5,026 nt of DNA from an uncultured Oscillibacter sp. (GTDB lineage: Bacteria; Bacillota_A; Clostridia; Oscillospirales; Oscillospiraceae): the NCBI GenBank assembly GCA_951800675.1, contig CATOKC010000191.1, positions 1-5,026 of the forward strand, given 5' to 3'. Shown here piece by piece: positions 1 through 5,026 of the stretch; within the stretch, counting starts at the first letter, position 1; each line of letters begins with the position of its first letter. The notes below the pieces were generated by a model, which worked only from the letters and a program-made list of their open reading frames with translations, did not search any database and was not told the origin of the DNA. The position numbers were made by a program, and so were the translations under genes.

Positions 1-214
1 CCGCCGGAGCGGGCCCCGTCCCGAGGGACAGGCCATGCAGCAGCCGCCCAAGAAGCAGGGAGGCCAGTCTCCCCGTCCCCCCAAACAGCAAGGCCGCCCC
101 GAGGGCCAGAAGGACCAGCGGGAGGACCGGCCCGCCGGAGAGAACAAGCGCCGCCGTCCCCCCTATCGGGGTGGCCGCCGGTGGAACAAGGGCGGGGATT
201 CGCCCAAGACCTGA
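1..214 (+). CDS. C-terminal end of an unidentified protein with a basic, Pro/Gln-rich tail (5' truncated by window edge)
   Basis: An open frame enters from the left edge (first full codon at base 2) and ends at a TGA at 212-214, giving 70 visible residues. The whole segment is low complexity: Arg, Lys, Pro, Gln and Gly dominate, with a run of basic residues followed by a PPYRGGRRWNKGG-like stretch just before the end. No catalytic motif or membrane segment is visible, so the protein cannot be named. Such tails are typical of disordered nucleic-acid-binding extensions, for example on RNA helicases or on PSP1-domain (YaaT/RicT-like) proteins of Clostridia; these are only candidates. An in-frame ATG at 35-37 has a weak GAGGGA upstream, but the frame is open to the edge, so I read this as the end of a longer gene. 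The coding status is supported by the tight terminator just downstream. Confidence 0.55.
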   Translation, partial: RRSGPRPEGQAMQQPPKKQGGQSPRPPKQQGRPEGQKDQREDRPAGENKRRRPPYRGGRRWNKGGDSPKT

Positions 215-229
215 GAAAAGAATACGGTC

Positions 230-264
230 AAAAAACGCTCAACGGCAAAGCCGTTGAGCGTTTT
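230..264. terminator. Bidirectional intrinsic terminator between convergent genes
   Basis: There is a perfect 15-bp inverted repeat, 232-246 against 250-264, with a 3-nt AAA loop. The arms are AAAACGCTCAACGGC and its exact complement. Read on the minus strand the stem ends in six Ts (complement of 230-235), a good U-tract for ending glnN, whose stop lies 16 nt upstream. Read on the plus strand it ends in four Ts (261-264), serving the gene that stops at 214. Confidence 0.9.
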
Positions 265-280
265 GGCTTGGGGGAATGGT

Positions 281-2368
281 TTAAACGGAGAACAGCAACT
301 CGGAGTACACCGGCATGGGCCAATATTCCGAGGCGGTGAGAACCTCCAGAGAATCGACGGCGGTGCGGGCGTCGTTCATGTCGGGAATCAGGGTGTCGTG
401 GCAGTAGCGCATGGCCTCCTCCGGCCCGGCGGGCATGTCCTCCAGGTCCGAGGCCAGGACGCAGCACTCCTCCATCAGATTGTCGGTGATCTCGGCAATC
501 CCCAGGGCCGTATTGGTCTCGTAGGCGCAGGGAATACCCAGGCTCTTCTTGCGCTCCGCCCGGGCGCAGAGGTCGGCGGCGTACTTAGAAACCGCAGGGA
601 GAATCTCGTGGCGGATCATGTCGATCATGGTGCTGGCCTCGATGGAGAGAACCGTCCGGTAGTTCTCCACATGGATTTCGTACCGGGCCCGGACCTCCGC
701 CTCCGTGTAGATGCCGTGCTTGACAAAGAGGTCGATGTTCTTCTGCTGGATATAGGCGGGCAGGGCGTCGGCGGTGGACTTGAGGTTGGACAGGCCCCGA
801 CGTTCCGCCTCGGCAATCCAGTTGCCGTCATAGCCGTTTCCGTTGAAGATGATGCGCTGGTGCTCCGTAAAGACCCGGCGAATCAGCTTCTGGAGGTCTC
901 CCTGGAAGTCGGCGGAGGGCTCCAGCTCGTCGGCGAACTGCTTGAGCTCCTCGGCCATGATGGTGTTCAGGGCGATGTTGGGCCCGGAGATGGACTGGGA
1001 GGAGCCCAGCATGCGGAACTCGAACTTGTTGCCGGTGAAGGCCATGGGGGAGGTCCGGTTCCGGTCCGTGGTGTCCTGGCGGATGGCGGGGAGCACGTCC
1101 ACGCCGATTTCCAGGGTTTTCTTGCTGGCGTCCGTGTACTCGGTGCCCTGGATGATGGAGTCCACCACGGCGTTGAGCTCGTCCCCCAGGAAGATGGAGA
1201 GGACGGCGGGGGGAGCCTCCTGGGCCCCCAGGCGGTGGTCGTTTCCGGCGGTGGCCACGGTGGTGCGGAGGAAGTCCTGGTACTCGTCCACGCCCTTGAC
1301 GAAGGCCGCCAGGAAGAGGAGGAAGCGGGCGTTCTGGCTGGGGGTGGAGCCGGGCTTGAAGAGGTTCTTCCCCGTGTCGGTGGAGAGGGACCAGTTGTCG
1401 TGCTTGCCGGAGCCGTTTACCCCGGCGAAGGGCTTTTCATGGAGGAGGCATACCAGGCCGTGGCGGTCTGCCACCTTTTTCATCACCTCCATCACCAGCT
1501 GGTTCTGGTCGCAGGCGGTGTTGGCGTCGGTATAGATGGGGGCCATTTCGTGCTGGGAGGGGGCCACCTCGTTGTGCTTGGTCTTGGAGGGGATGCCCAG
1601 GGCCCACAGGGTCTCGTCCAGGTCCTTCATGTAGGCGGCCACCCGGGGCTTGATAGCGCCGAAGTAGTGGTCGTCCAGCTCCTGGCCCCGGGGGGGCTTG
1701 GCGCCGAATAAGGTCCGGCCCGTCATCCGCAGGTCCTTCCGCTTGCCGAAGAGCTGCTTGTCAATGAGGAAATACTCCTGCTCCGGGCCCACCTGGGCGA
1801 TAACCTTCCGGCTTTCGGTGTCCCCGAAGAGGCGGAGGATGCGGATGGCCTGGCGGCTGACCTCCTCAATGGAGCGGAGGAGGGGCATTTTCTTGTCCAG
1901 GGCCTGGCCGGAGTATGAGCAGAAGATGGTGGGGATGCAGAGGGAGCCCTCCTTTAAAAAGGCGAAGGAGGTGGGGTCCCAGGCGGTGTAGCCCCGGGCC
2001 TCGAAGGTAGCCCGGAGACCGCCGGAGGGGAAGGAGGAGGCGTCCGGCTCGCCCCGGACCAGCTCCTTGCCGGAGAACTCCATCATGATCCTCCCGCCGC
2101 CGGTGGGGCTGATGAAGCTGTCGTGCTTTTCGGCGGTGACGCCGGTCATGGGCTGGAACCAGTGGGTGAAGTGGGTGGCGCCCCTCTCCACGGCCCATTG
2201 CTTCATGGCCTCGGCAATTTCGTTGGCGGTGGAGATGTCCAGAGCCGTGCCCTGGGTGACGCAGGTTTTCCAAGCGCCATAGGAGGCGGGAGAGAGGCGG
2301 TCTTTCATGGTCTCCTCGTTAAAGACCCGGCTTCCGAAGAGCTCAGGGAGCTGCAAGCTGGTACTCAT
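281..2368 (-). CDS. glnN: Glutamine synthetase type III (GSIII), full length
   Basis: This cytoplasmic enzyme makes glutamine from glutamate, ammonium and ATP. The 695-residue length fits the GSIII family (about 700 residues), far longer than GSI or GSII. Family and catalytic motifs appear in order: the GSIII N-terminal region with FTHWFQPMTG near residue 67 and EKHDSF near 80, GPEQEYF at 194-200 (metal-binding glutamates), KHNEVAPSQHEMAP at 264-277, GVNGSGKHDNWS at 316-327 (ATP/glutamate binding), NDHRLGAQEAP at 376-386, and DRNRTSPMAFTGNKFEFR at 435-452. A long helical C-terminal region typical of GSIII follows. The ATG at 2368 is preceded by GAGGAGGT with 8 nt between GGAGG and the start, so the start is well supported. 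It lies 111 bp downstream of asnB on the same strand and ends just before a strong terminator. All key motifs are intact. The symbol glnN is the usual name for GSIII; glnA is also used. Confidence 0.97.
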   Translation of the reverse strand: MSTSLQLPELFGSRVFNEETMKDRLSPASYGAWKTCVTQGTALDISTANEIAEAMKQWAVERGATHFTHWFQPMTGVTAEKHDSFISPTGGGRIMMEFSGKELVRGEPDASSFPSGGLRATFEARGYTAWDPTSFAFLKEGSLCIPTIFCSYSGQALDKKMPLLRSIEEVSRQAIRILRLFGDTESRKVIAQVGPEQEYFLIDKQLFGKRKDLRMTGRTLFGAKPPRGQELDDHYFGAIKPRVAAYMKDLDETLWALGIPSKTKHNEVAPSQHEMAPIYTDANTACDQNQLVMEVMKKVADRHGLVCLLHEKPFAGVNGSGKHDNWSLSTDTGKNLFKPGSTPSQNARFLLFLAAFVKGVDEYQDFLRTTVATAGNDHRLGAQEAPPAVLSIFLGDELNAVVDSIIQGTEYTDASKKTLEIGVDVLPAIRQDTTDRNRTSPMAFTGNKFEFRMLGSSQSISGPNIALNTIMAEELKQFADELEPSADFQGDLQKLIRRVFTEHQRIIFNGNGYDGNWIAEAERRGLSNLKSTADALPAYIQQKNIDLFVKHGIYTEAEVRARYEIHVENYRTVLSIEASTMIDMIRHEILPAVSKYAADLCARAERKKSLGIPCAYETNTALGIAEITDNLMEECCVLASDLEDMPAGPEEAMRYCHDTLIPDMNDARTAVDSLEVLTASEYWPMPVYSELLFSV

Positions 2369-2375
2369 AATCGTT

Positions 2376-2383
2376 ACCTCCTC
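2376..2383 (-). promoter_or_regulatory. Ribosome-binding site of glnN
   Basis: The minus strand reads GAGGAGGT, near-perfect complementarity to the 16S anti-Shine-Dalgarno. There are 8 nt between GGAGG (2377-2381) and the ATG at 2368, which fixes the glnN start. Confidence 0.9.
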
Positions 2384-2396
2384 ATTTTCTGACTAT

Positions 2397-2424
2397 ATCG
2401 TAACATAAAACCATGCAAACACAA
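2397..2424 (-). promoter_or_regulatory. Weak candidate promoter for glnN
   Basis: In the AT-richer asnB-glnN gap the minus strand carries TTGTGT (2424-2419), a 16-bp spacer and TACGAT (2402-2397), placing a start site roughly 20-30 nt before the glnN ATG. Matches to consensus are only 3/6 and 4/6, so this is a suggestion. I found no recognisable TnrA/GlnR-type palindrome (TGTNA-N7-TNACA) in the gap. Confidence 0.3.
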
Positions 2425-2479
2425 TTGGTAATACTTCTAAACTTCCGGTCCGAAAGGGGCCGCTCCTTGAAAGAGCCGT

Positions 2480-4066
2480 TCATTGCCCGCTTTCGCCGTA
2501 GTTGCTCAGGGCCCGGGCGGAGGGATCGTCCACGTCGCAGCCCGCCCAGGACCTGTTGGGCATCCAGAAATCCGGGATCATGGCCGCCTGACCGGGGTAG
2601 TGCTTCTCGAAAATCTCCCGGTACAGCAAGCTCTCCTTGGTGAAGGGAGGACAGTGGTAATCGTACCGCCGCCGTCTGGCCTCAAATTCCTTGTCCGTGT
2701 ATTTCCGCTGGGCGTAGGCCTTTAAATCGTCCACCATGGAGTGGCCCACGGCGTCGGAGAAGGCGGCTTTCTGCCGCCAGAGGATACCCTCGGGCAGGAG
2801 GCGGTCCTTCTCAAAGGCGTGGCGGAGCAGGTATTTCCCCATGCCGTAGGTGTTCCGCTTCATCTCAGGGTCCAGGGACATGACGTATTTCACGAAATCC
2901 AGGTCGCCGAAGGGCACCCGGGCTTCCAGGGAGTTGACGGAGATGCAGCGGTCCGCCCGGAGCACATCGTACATGTAAAGCTCGTCTACCCGCTTCTTGG
3001 CCTCTTGCTGGAACGCCTGGCCGTTGGGGGCGAAGTCTGTGTACTTGTAGCCAAAGAGCTCGTCGGAGACCTCTCCGGTCAGCAGGACCCGGACGTCCGT
3101 CCGCTCGTGAATGGCTTTGCAGCAGAGGTACATGCCCATGCTGGCCCGGATGGTGGTGATGTCCCAGGTGCCCAGCAGGGCAATCAGCTCGTCCAGGGTG
3201 GCCAGAACCTCCTCCCGGGTCATAAAGACCTCGGTGTGGTCGGCCCCGATGTAGTCCGCCGCCTCCCGGGCGTATTTGAGGTCGATGGCGTCCTTGTCCA
3301 TGCCGATGGCGAAGGTTCGGATCTTCTTCCCCAGCACGACGGAGGAAATGGCGCAGACCAGACTGGAGTCCAGCCCGCCGGAGAGAAGGAAGCCCAGAGG
3401 CGCGTCGGCGTCCAGCCGCTTGTCGACCCCGGCGATGAGCTTATCGCGAATATGCTTGCAGGCGGTCTCCAGATCGTCTTGGCAGTATTCGTCCACGGCG
3501 GTCAGGCTGGCGTAGCGGACGAAGCGTCCCCCGGCGTAGTAGTGCCCCGGCGGGAAAGGGCGGATCTCCCGGCAGAGGCCCACCAGGTTTTTGGCCTCGC
3601 TGGCAAAGACAATGCCTCCGGCCCGGTCATACCCGTAGAACAGGGGCCGGATGCCGATGGGGTCCCGGGCGGCGACAAGGGAGCCCGTCTTTCCGTCGTA
3701 GAGAACCAGGGCAAACTCCGCGTCCAGCCGGGCGAACAGCTCCAGGCCGTACTCCCGGTAGAGGGGCAGCAAAATTTCGCAGTCGCTGCCGCTGTGGAAA
3801 GCATAGCCCTTCTCCCGGAGCTGCCGCTTAAGGGGCCGGAAGCCGTAGATTTCCCCGTTGCAGACCAGCAGGTCATCCCCCAGCCGGAAGGGCTGCATAC
3901 CCTCCGGCGTCAGGCCCATAATGGCAAGCCGGTGGAAGCAGAGCCAACCGGAGGGCGTTTCCACAATGCGGGACAAATCCGGCCCCCGGGACAGCGTGCG
4001 GTGGAAGAAGGGCAGGAGCTCTTCTTTTGTAACGTCTTTCTTCTCAAAACCCATGATGGAACACAT
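2480..4066 (-). CDS. asnB: Asparagine synthetase B, glutamine-hydrolysing (528 aa)
   Basis: This cytoplasmic enzyme converts aspartate, glutamine and ATP to asparagine, glutamate, AMP and PPi. Numbering from my start, the class II glutaminase domain has nucleophile Cys2 in MCSIMGF (E. coli AsnB also begins MCSI), RGPD at 27-30, Arg46, CNGEIYGF at 69-76 and SGSD at 92-95; the counterparts of the E. coli glutamine-site residues are all present. The synthetase domain has the ATP pyrophosphatase loop SGGLDSS at 229-235, TTIRAS near 304-309, GEVSDELFGY at 331-340, EARVPF at 381-386 and WRQKAAFSDAVG at 430-441. The C-terminal LYREIFEKHYP and DDPSARA resemble the E. coli tail. The start at 4066 is preferred because Cys must follow the initiator Met and GGAGG (4075-4079) sits 8 nt upstream. 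A longer reading from 4111 would begin inside the T-box terminator and bury the Cys. It is expected to be controlled by the upstream T-box. Length is close to E. coli AsnB (about 554). Confidence 0.96.
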   Translation of the reverse strand: MCSIMGFEKKDVTKEELLPFFHRTLSRGPDLSRIVETPSGWLCFHRLAIMGLTPEGMQPFRLGDDLLVCNGEIYGFRPLKRQLREKGYAFHSGSDCEILLPLYREYGLELFARLDAEFALVLYDGKTGSLVAARDPIGIRPLFYGYDRAGGIVFASEAKNLVGLCREIRPFPPGHYYAGGRFVRYASLTAVDEYCQDDLETACKHIRDKLIAGVDKRLDADAPLGFLLSGGLDSSLVCAISSVVLGKKIRTFAIGMDKDAIDLKYAREAADYIGADHTEVFMTREEVLATLDELIALLGTWDITTIRASMGMYLCCKAIHERTDVRVLLTGEVSDELFGYKYTDFAPNGQAFQQEAKKRVDELYMYDVLRADRCISVNSLEARVPFGDLDFVKYVMSLDPEMKRNTYGMGKYLLRHAFEKDRLLPEGILWRQKAAFSDAVGHSMVDDLKAYAQRKYTDKEFEARRRRYDYHCPPFTKESLLYREIFEKHYPGQAAMIPDFWMPNRSWAGCDVDDPSARALSNYGESGQ

Positions 4067-4074
4067 AAACAGCA

Positions 4075-4079
4075 CCTCC
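4075..4079 (-). promoter_or_regulatory. Ribosome-binding site that decides the asnB start
   Basis: The minus strand has GGAGG 8 nt before the ATG at 4066, giving a protein beginning Met-Cys. The alternative ATG at 4111 lies within the U-tract of the T-box terminator and has no Shine-Dalgarno sequence, so it would not be available as a start on a terminated transcript. Confidence 0.9.
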
Positions 4080-4090
4080 GAAATGTCACG

Positions 4091-4108
4091 TTTTTCCTTC
4101 TGGAAAAA
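4091..4108 (-). other. Perfect 7-bp hairpin overlapping the terminator U-tract
   Basis: TTTTTCC (4091-4097) and GGAAAAA (4102-4108) are exact complements around a 4-nt loop. On the asnB transcript the first arm is the distal U-tract of the T-box terminator, so the hairpin can only form once polymerase has read through. It ends 11 nt before the GGAGG. Its role, for example in stabilising the 5' end of the readthrough mRNA, is unknown. Confidence 0.5.
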
Positions 4109-4151
4109 CAAAAGCGCAGCTATCTCCTAAAAACTTAGGACGAATAGCTGC
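4104..4151 (-). terminator. T-box regulatory terminator upstream of asnB
   Basis: On the minus strand GCAGCTAT (4151-4144) pairs with ATAGCTGC (4123-4116). TCCTAA (4140-4135 region) pairs with TTAGGA (4130-4125) above a small internal loop, capped by a 4-nt loop. A T-rich TTTTGTTTTT tract follows at 4113-4104. The 5' arm overlaps the CGTCCTA segment needed for the antiterminator, so the two folds exclude each other. Confidence 0.9.
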
Positions 4152-4350
4152 TATCCGCGGTGCCACCTAATTTACCGCCCCTGCTGGCAGGGAGCGGTCC
4201 CTTTCAAGGCTCTAACAAGCCTGTGTGAGGTAACGGTCACAACTCGCCGCGCTTACTGCCGGGAGCGGGTCCCTGGGTTCAGCTTGGGGCTCCGGAGGGT
4301 TCTTCCTGCGGCTTTCTGGTACGGGGTTTCCACTGTCCCCCGCTCACTGA
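4104..4350 (-). promoter_or_regulatory. T-box riboswitch (tRNA-Asn specific, by specifier) controlling asnB
   Basis: T-box leaders sense the charging state of a tRNA and allow transcription when it is uncharged. On the minus strand the conserved core TAGGTGGCACCGCGG lies at 4169-4155. The Stem I base is GAGCGGG (4345-4339) pairing with CCCGCTC (4269-4263). On the 3' side of Stem I, GCTGAACCCAGGG contains AAC (4279-4277), an Asn codon and the best specifier candidate, matching the downstream asnB. A hairpin AGGCT/AGCCT lies at 4222-4207. A Stem III-like hairpin has ACCGC/GCGGT (4198-4194 with 4178-4174) plus a CCCTG/CAGGG helix. The antiterminator can form UAGG (4169-4166) with CCUA (4139-4136) and GCG with CGU, leaving a UGGCACC bulge. 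UGGC is complementary to GCCA, which fits the G discriminator usual in bacterial tRNA-Asn. The upper Stem I fold could not be fully resolved by eye. Confidence 0.93.
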
Positions 4351-4402
4351 ACCGAAACATCCGCCGTACTTTTCTCCATCAGCGCCGATTGCCATATCGT
4401 AT

Positions 4403-4412
4403 TGTTGTATGA
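4403..4412. repeat. Direct repeat copy 1 (TGTTGTATGA), overlapping the predicted asnB start site
   Basis: This 10-bp sequence is repeated exactly and in the same orientation at 4491-4500, 88 bp away. This copy lies immediately downstream of the -10 box, where a bound protein could block initiation. No regulator was recognised. Confidence 0.4.
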
Positions 4413-4413
4413 A

Positions 4414-4442
4414 AGTTTACACGCCGGGCCTGGGAAAGTCAA
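4414..4442 (-). promoter_or_regulatory. Housekeeping (sigma-A type) promoter of the T-box-asnB transcript
   Basis: The minus strand has TTGACT (4442-4437), an exactly 17-bp spacer and TAAACT (4419-4414). This is close to consensus in both boxes with ideal spacing. A start near 4407 would give a leader of roughly 340 nt before the asnB ATG, a normal size for a T-box leader. Confidence 0.8.
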
Positions 4443-4490
4443 TGACAAAGCGTCCAAGATTTCGTGGCTTTTGTAGTCATATTTCCGCCA

Positions 4491-4500
4491 TGTTGTATGA
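4491..4500. repeat. Direct repeat copy 2 (TGTTGTATGA), upstream of the asnB promoter
   Basis: This is the second exact copy of the 10-mer at 4403-4412, about 50 bp upstream of the -35 box in the spoVT-asnB gap. The rest of that gap (about 4443-4551) shows no gene or further structure that I can support. Confidence 0.4.
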
Positions 4501-4551
4501 TGTCTTTTCTCGGCGAACGAATTGAGCGTTGTCTGATTGCAAAGGAGAAAT

Positions 4552-4581
4552 GCTCCCCCCTGACCGCGGTCAGAGGGGAGC
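4552..4581 (-). terminator. Terminator-like hairpin after spoVT
   Basis: A 14-nt inverted repeat pairs 4552-4565 with 4568-4581. It is GC-rich and centred on GACCGCGGTC. On the minus strand the single mismatch becomes a G-U wobble, whereas on the plus strand it is a C-A mismatch, so it fits minus-strand transcripts. It begins 6 nt after the spoVT stop. The following ATTTCTCCTTT is only a broken U-tract, so termination may be partial. Confidence 0.7.
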
Positions 4582-4587
4582 GCTTTC

Positions 4588-5026
4588 TCAGCTCTCCATA
4601 TGCCGTCCCAGGAAGGCGGCAATGGTCTGGGCCAGCTTGTACTCCGCGTCCCCGGTGGCGATGCCGGGGGTGGAGCCCACAAACAGCACCATGCCCAGCA
4701 GGTCCCCCTCGGAGAGGATGGGGGCGGCTACGTTGGTGACCAGCTTGTCCGAACCGTCGCAGACGGGAATGGCGTCTCCCTCGCCGCTGTATTGGTAGAT
4801 GCGGCGGCTCTCCATGACCTGCTCCAGCTCAGGAGTGATGCGCTTGCCCAGCAGCTCCCGCTTGCCGCCTCCGGCCACGGAAATCACCGTGTCCCGGTCC
4901 GTCACGGCGCAGATACAGCCGGTGGAGCGGCTCATGGTTTCGCAGAGCTGTCCGGCGAAGTCCTCCACGCCGCCCAGCAGGGAATACTTCTTGAAAATGA
5001 CCTCGCCGTCCCGGCTGGTGTAAATC
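4588..5026 (-). CDS. spoVT: Stage V sporulation protein T, AbrB-family regulator (N-terminus cut off by window edge)
   Basis: SpoVT is a DNA-binding regulator of forespore gene expression in spore-forming Firmicutes. It has an N-terminal AbrB-type swapped-hairpin DNA-binding domain and a C-terminal GAF-like domain. The visible 145 residues begin at the end of the AbrB domain (IYTSRDGEVIFKKYS, closely resembling the DRDGEVILKKYSP of B. subtilis SpoVT). The GAF domain follows, with a TDRD motif, GKRITPELEQVMESR, a VAAPIL strand and a C-terminal AAFLGRHMES resembling the AGFLARQMEQ end of the B. subtilis protein. By comparison with that 178-residue protein, about 35 N-terminal residues lie beyond the right edge. 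A GTG at 4968 also opens this frame but is internal, since clear family sequence continues upstream of it. Stop is the TGA at 4590-4588. It shares orientation with asnB but is separated by a terminator and the asnB promoter, so it is probably a separate transcript. Confidence 0.92.
   Translation of the reverse strand, partial: IYTSRDGEVIFKKYSLLGGVEDFAGQLCETMSRSTGCICAVTDRDTVISVAGGGKRELLGKRITPELEQVMESRRIYQYSGEGDAIPVCDGSDKLVTNVAAPILSEGDLLGMVLFVGSTPGIATGDAEYKLAQTIAAFLGRHMES

Noticed and set aside
254..1711. Long plus-strand open frame (485 codons) opposite glnN
   Set aside because: It is antisense to a clear GSIII gene. The translation is Gly/Val/Leu/His-rich with no recognisable motif, as expected from the complement of GC-biased codons, and no ribosome-binding site was seen.
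2440..2479. Possible terminator between asnB and glnN
   Set aside because: The candidate stems (GCTC/GAGC, and CGGCCC/GGACCG with one mismatch) are short and lack a following T run, so an intrinsic terminator cannot be supported.
2369..2479. GlnR/TnrA-type nitrogen control site upstream of glnN
   Set aside because: I looked for TGTNA-N7-TNACA on both strands; TGTTA occurs but without a matching second half-site at the right spacing.
2741..4138. Long plus-strand open frame (465 codons) opposite asnB
   Set aside because: It is a mirror of asnB codon bias, Gly/Val/Gln-rich without any domain, and runs into the T-box terminator. The minus strand carries the intact catalytic motifs.
4291..4298. 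CTCCGGAG palindrome in the leader as a protein operator
   Set aside because: It lies inside Stem I of the T-box and is more simply explained as part of that RNA's upper structure.
4344..4682. Minus-strand open frame of 112 codons between spoVT and asnB
   Set aside because: It overlaps the 3' part of spoVT out of frame, then crosses the spoVT terminator and the asnB promoter. Its composition is unlike a protein and it has no supported start.

Overview
The window looks like chromosomal DNA from a GC-rich, spore-forming Firmicute of the class Clostridia. My best guess is the Oscillospiraceae (Flavonifractor/Oscillibacter-like). This rests on a SpoVT sporulation regulator, a T-box leader, strong GGAGG ribosome-binding sites, a type III glutamine synthetase, and strongly GC-biased third codon positions. 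The taxonomic guess is inference. I see no mobile element, CRISPR array, tRNA or rRNA.

Layout, left to right. Positions 1-214 (+) hold the 3' end of a gene whose visible part is a low-complexity Arg/Lys/Pro/Gln tail. It converges on the minus-strand genes across a perfect hairpin at 230-264 that can terminate both strands. Positions 281-2368 (-) are glnN, a full-length type III glutamine synthetase. A 111-bp AT-richer gap (2369-2479) with no convincing terminator separates it from asnB at 2480-4066 (-), a complete E. coli-type glutamine-hydrolysing asparagine synthetase. Its start is set by the obligatory Met-Cys N-terminus and a GGAGG site. Upstream of asnB, about 4067-4407 is a T-box leader with an AAC (Asn) specifier candidate, a Stem III-like hairpin, the conserved T-box core, and mutually exclusive antiterminator and terminator folds. 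It is driven by a near-consensus housekeeping promoter (TTGACT, 17 bp, TAAACT). Beyond that is a terminator (4552-4581) and the 3' part of spoVT, which runs off the right edge.

How the genes work together. Glutamine synthetase makes glutamine from glutamate and ammonium, and AsnB uses that glutamine as amide donor to turn aspartate into asparagine. The T-box should let transcription into asnB proceed when uncharged tRNA-Asn accumulates. Because nothing clearly stops transcription between asnB and glnN, glutamine supply may rise with asparagine demand. That coupling is inference.

I found no new type of system. The points most worth checking are the T-box and its possible reach into glnN, a hairpin overlapping the terminator U-tract, a 10-bp direct repeat flanking the asnB promoter, and a changed second ATP-loop signature in AsnB.
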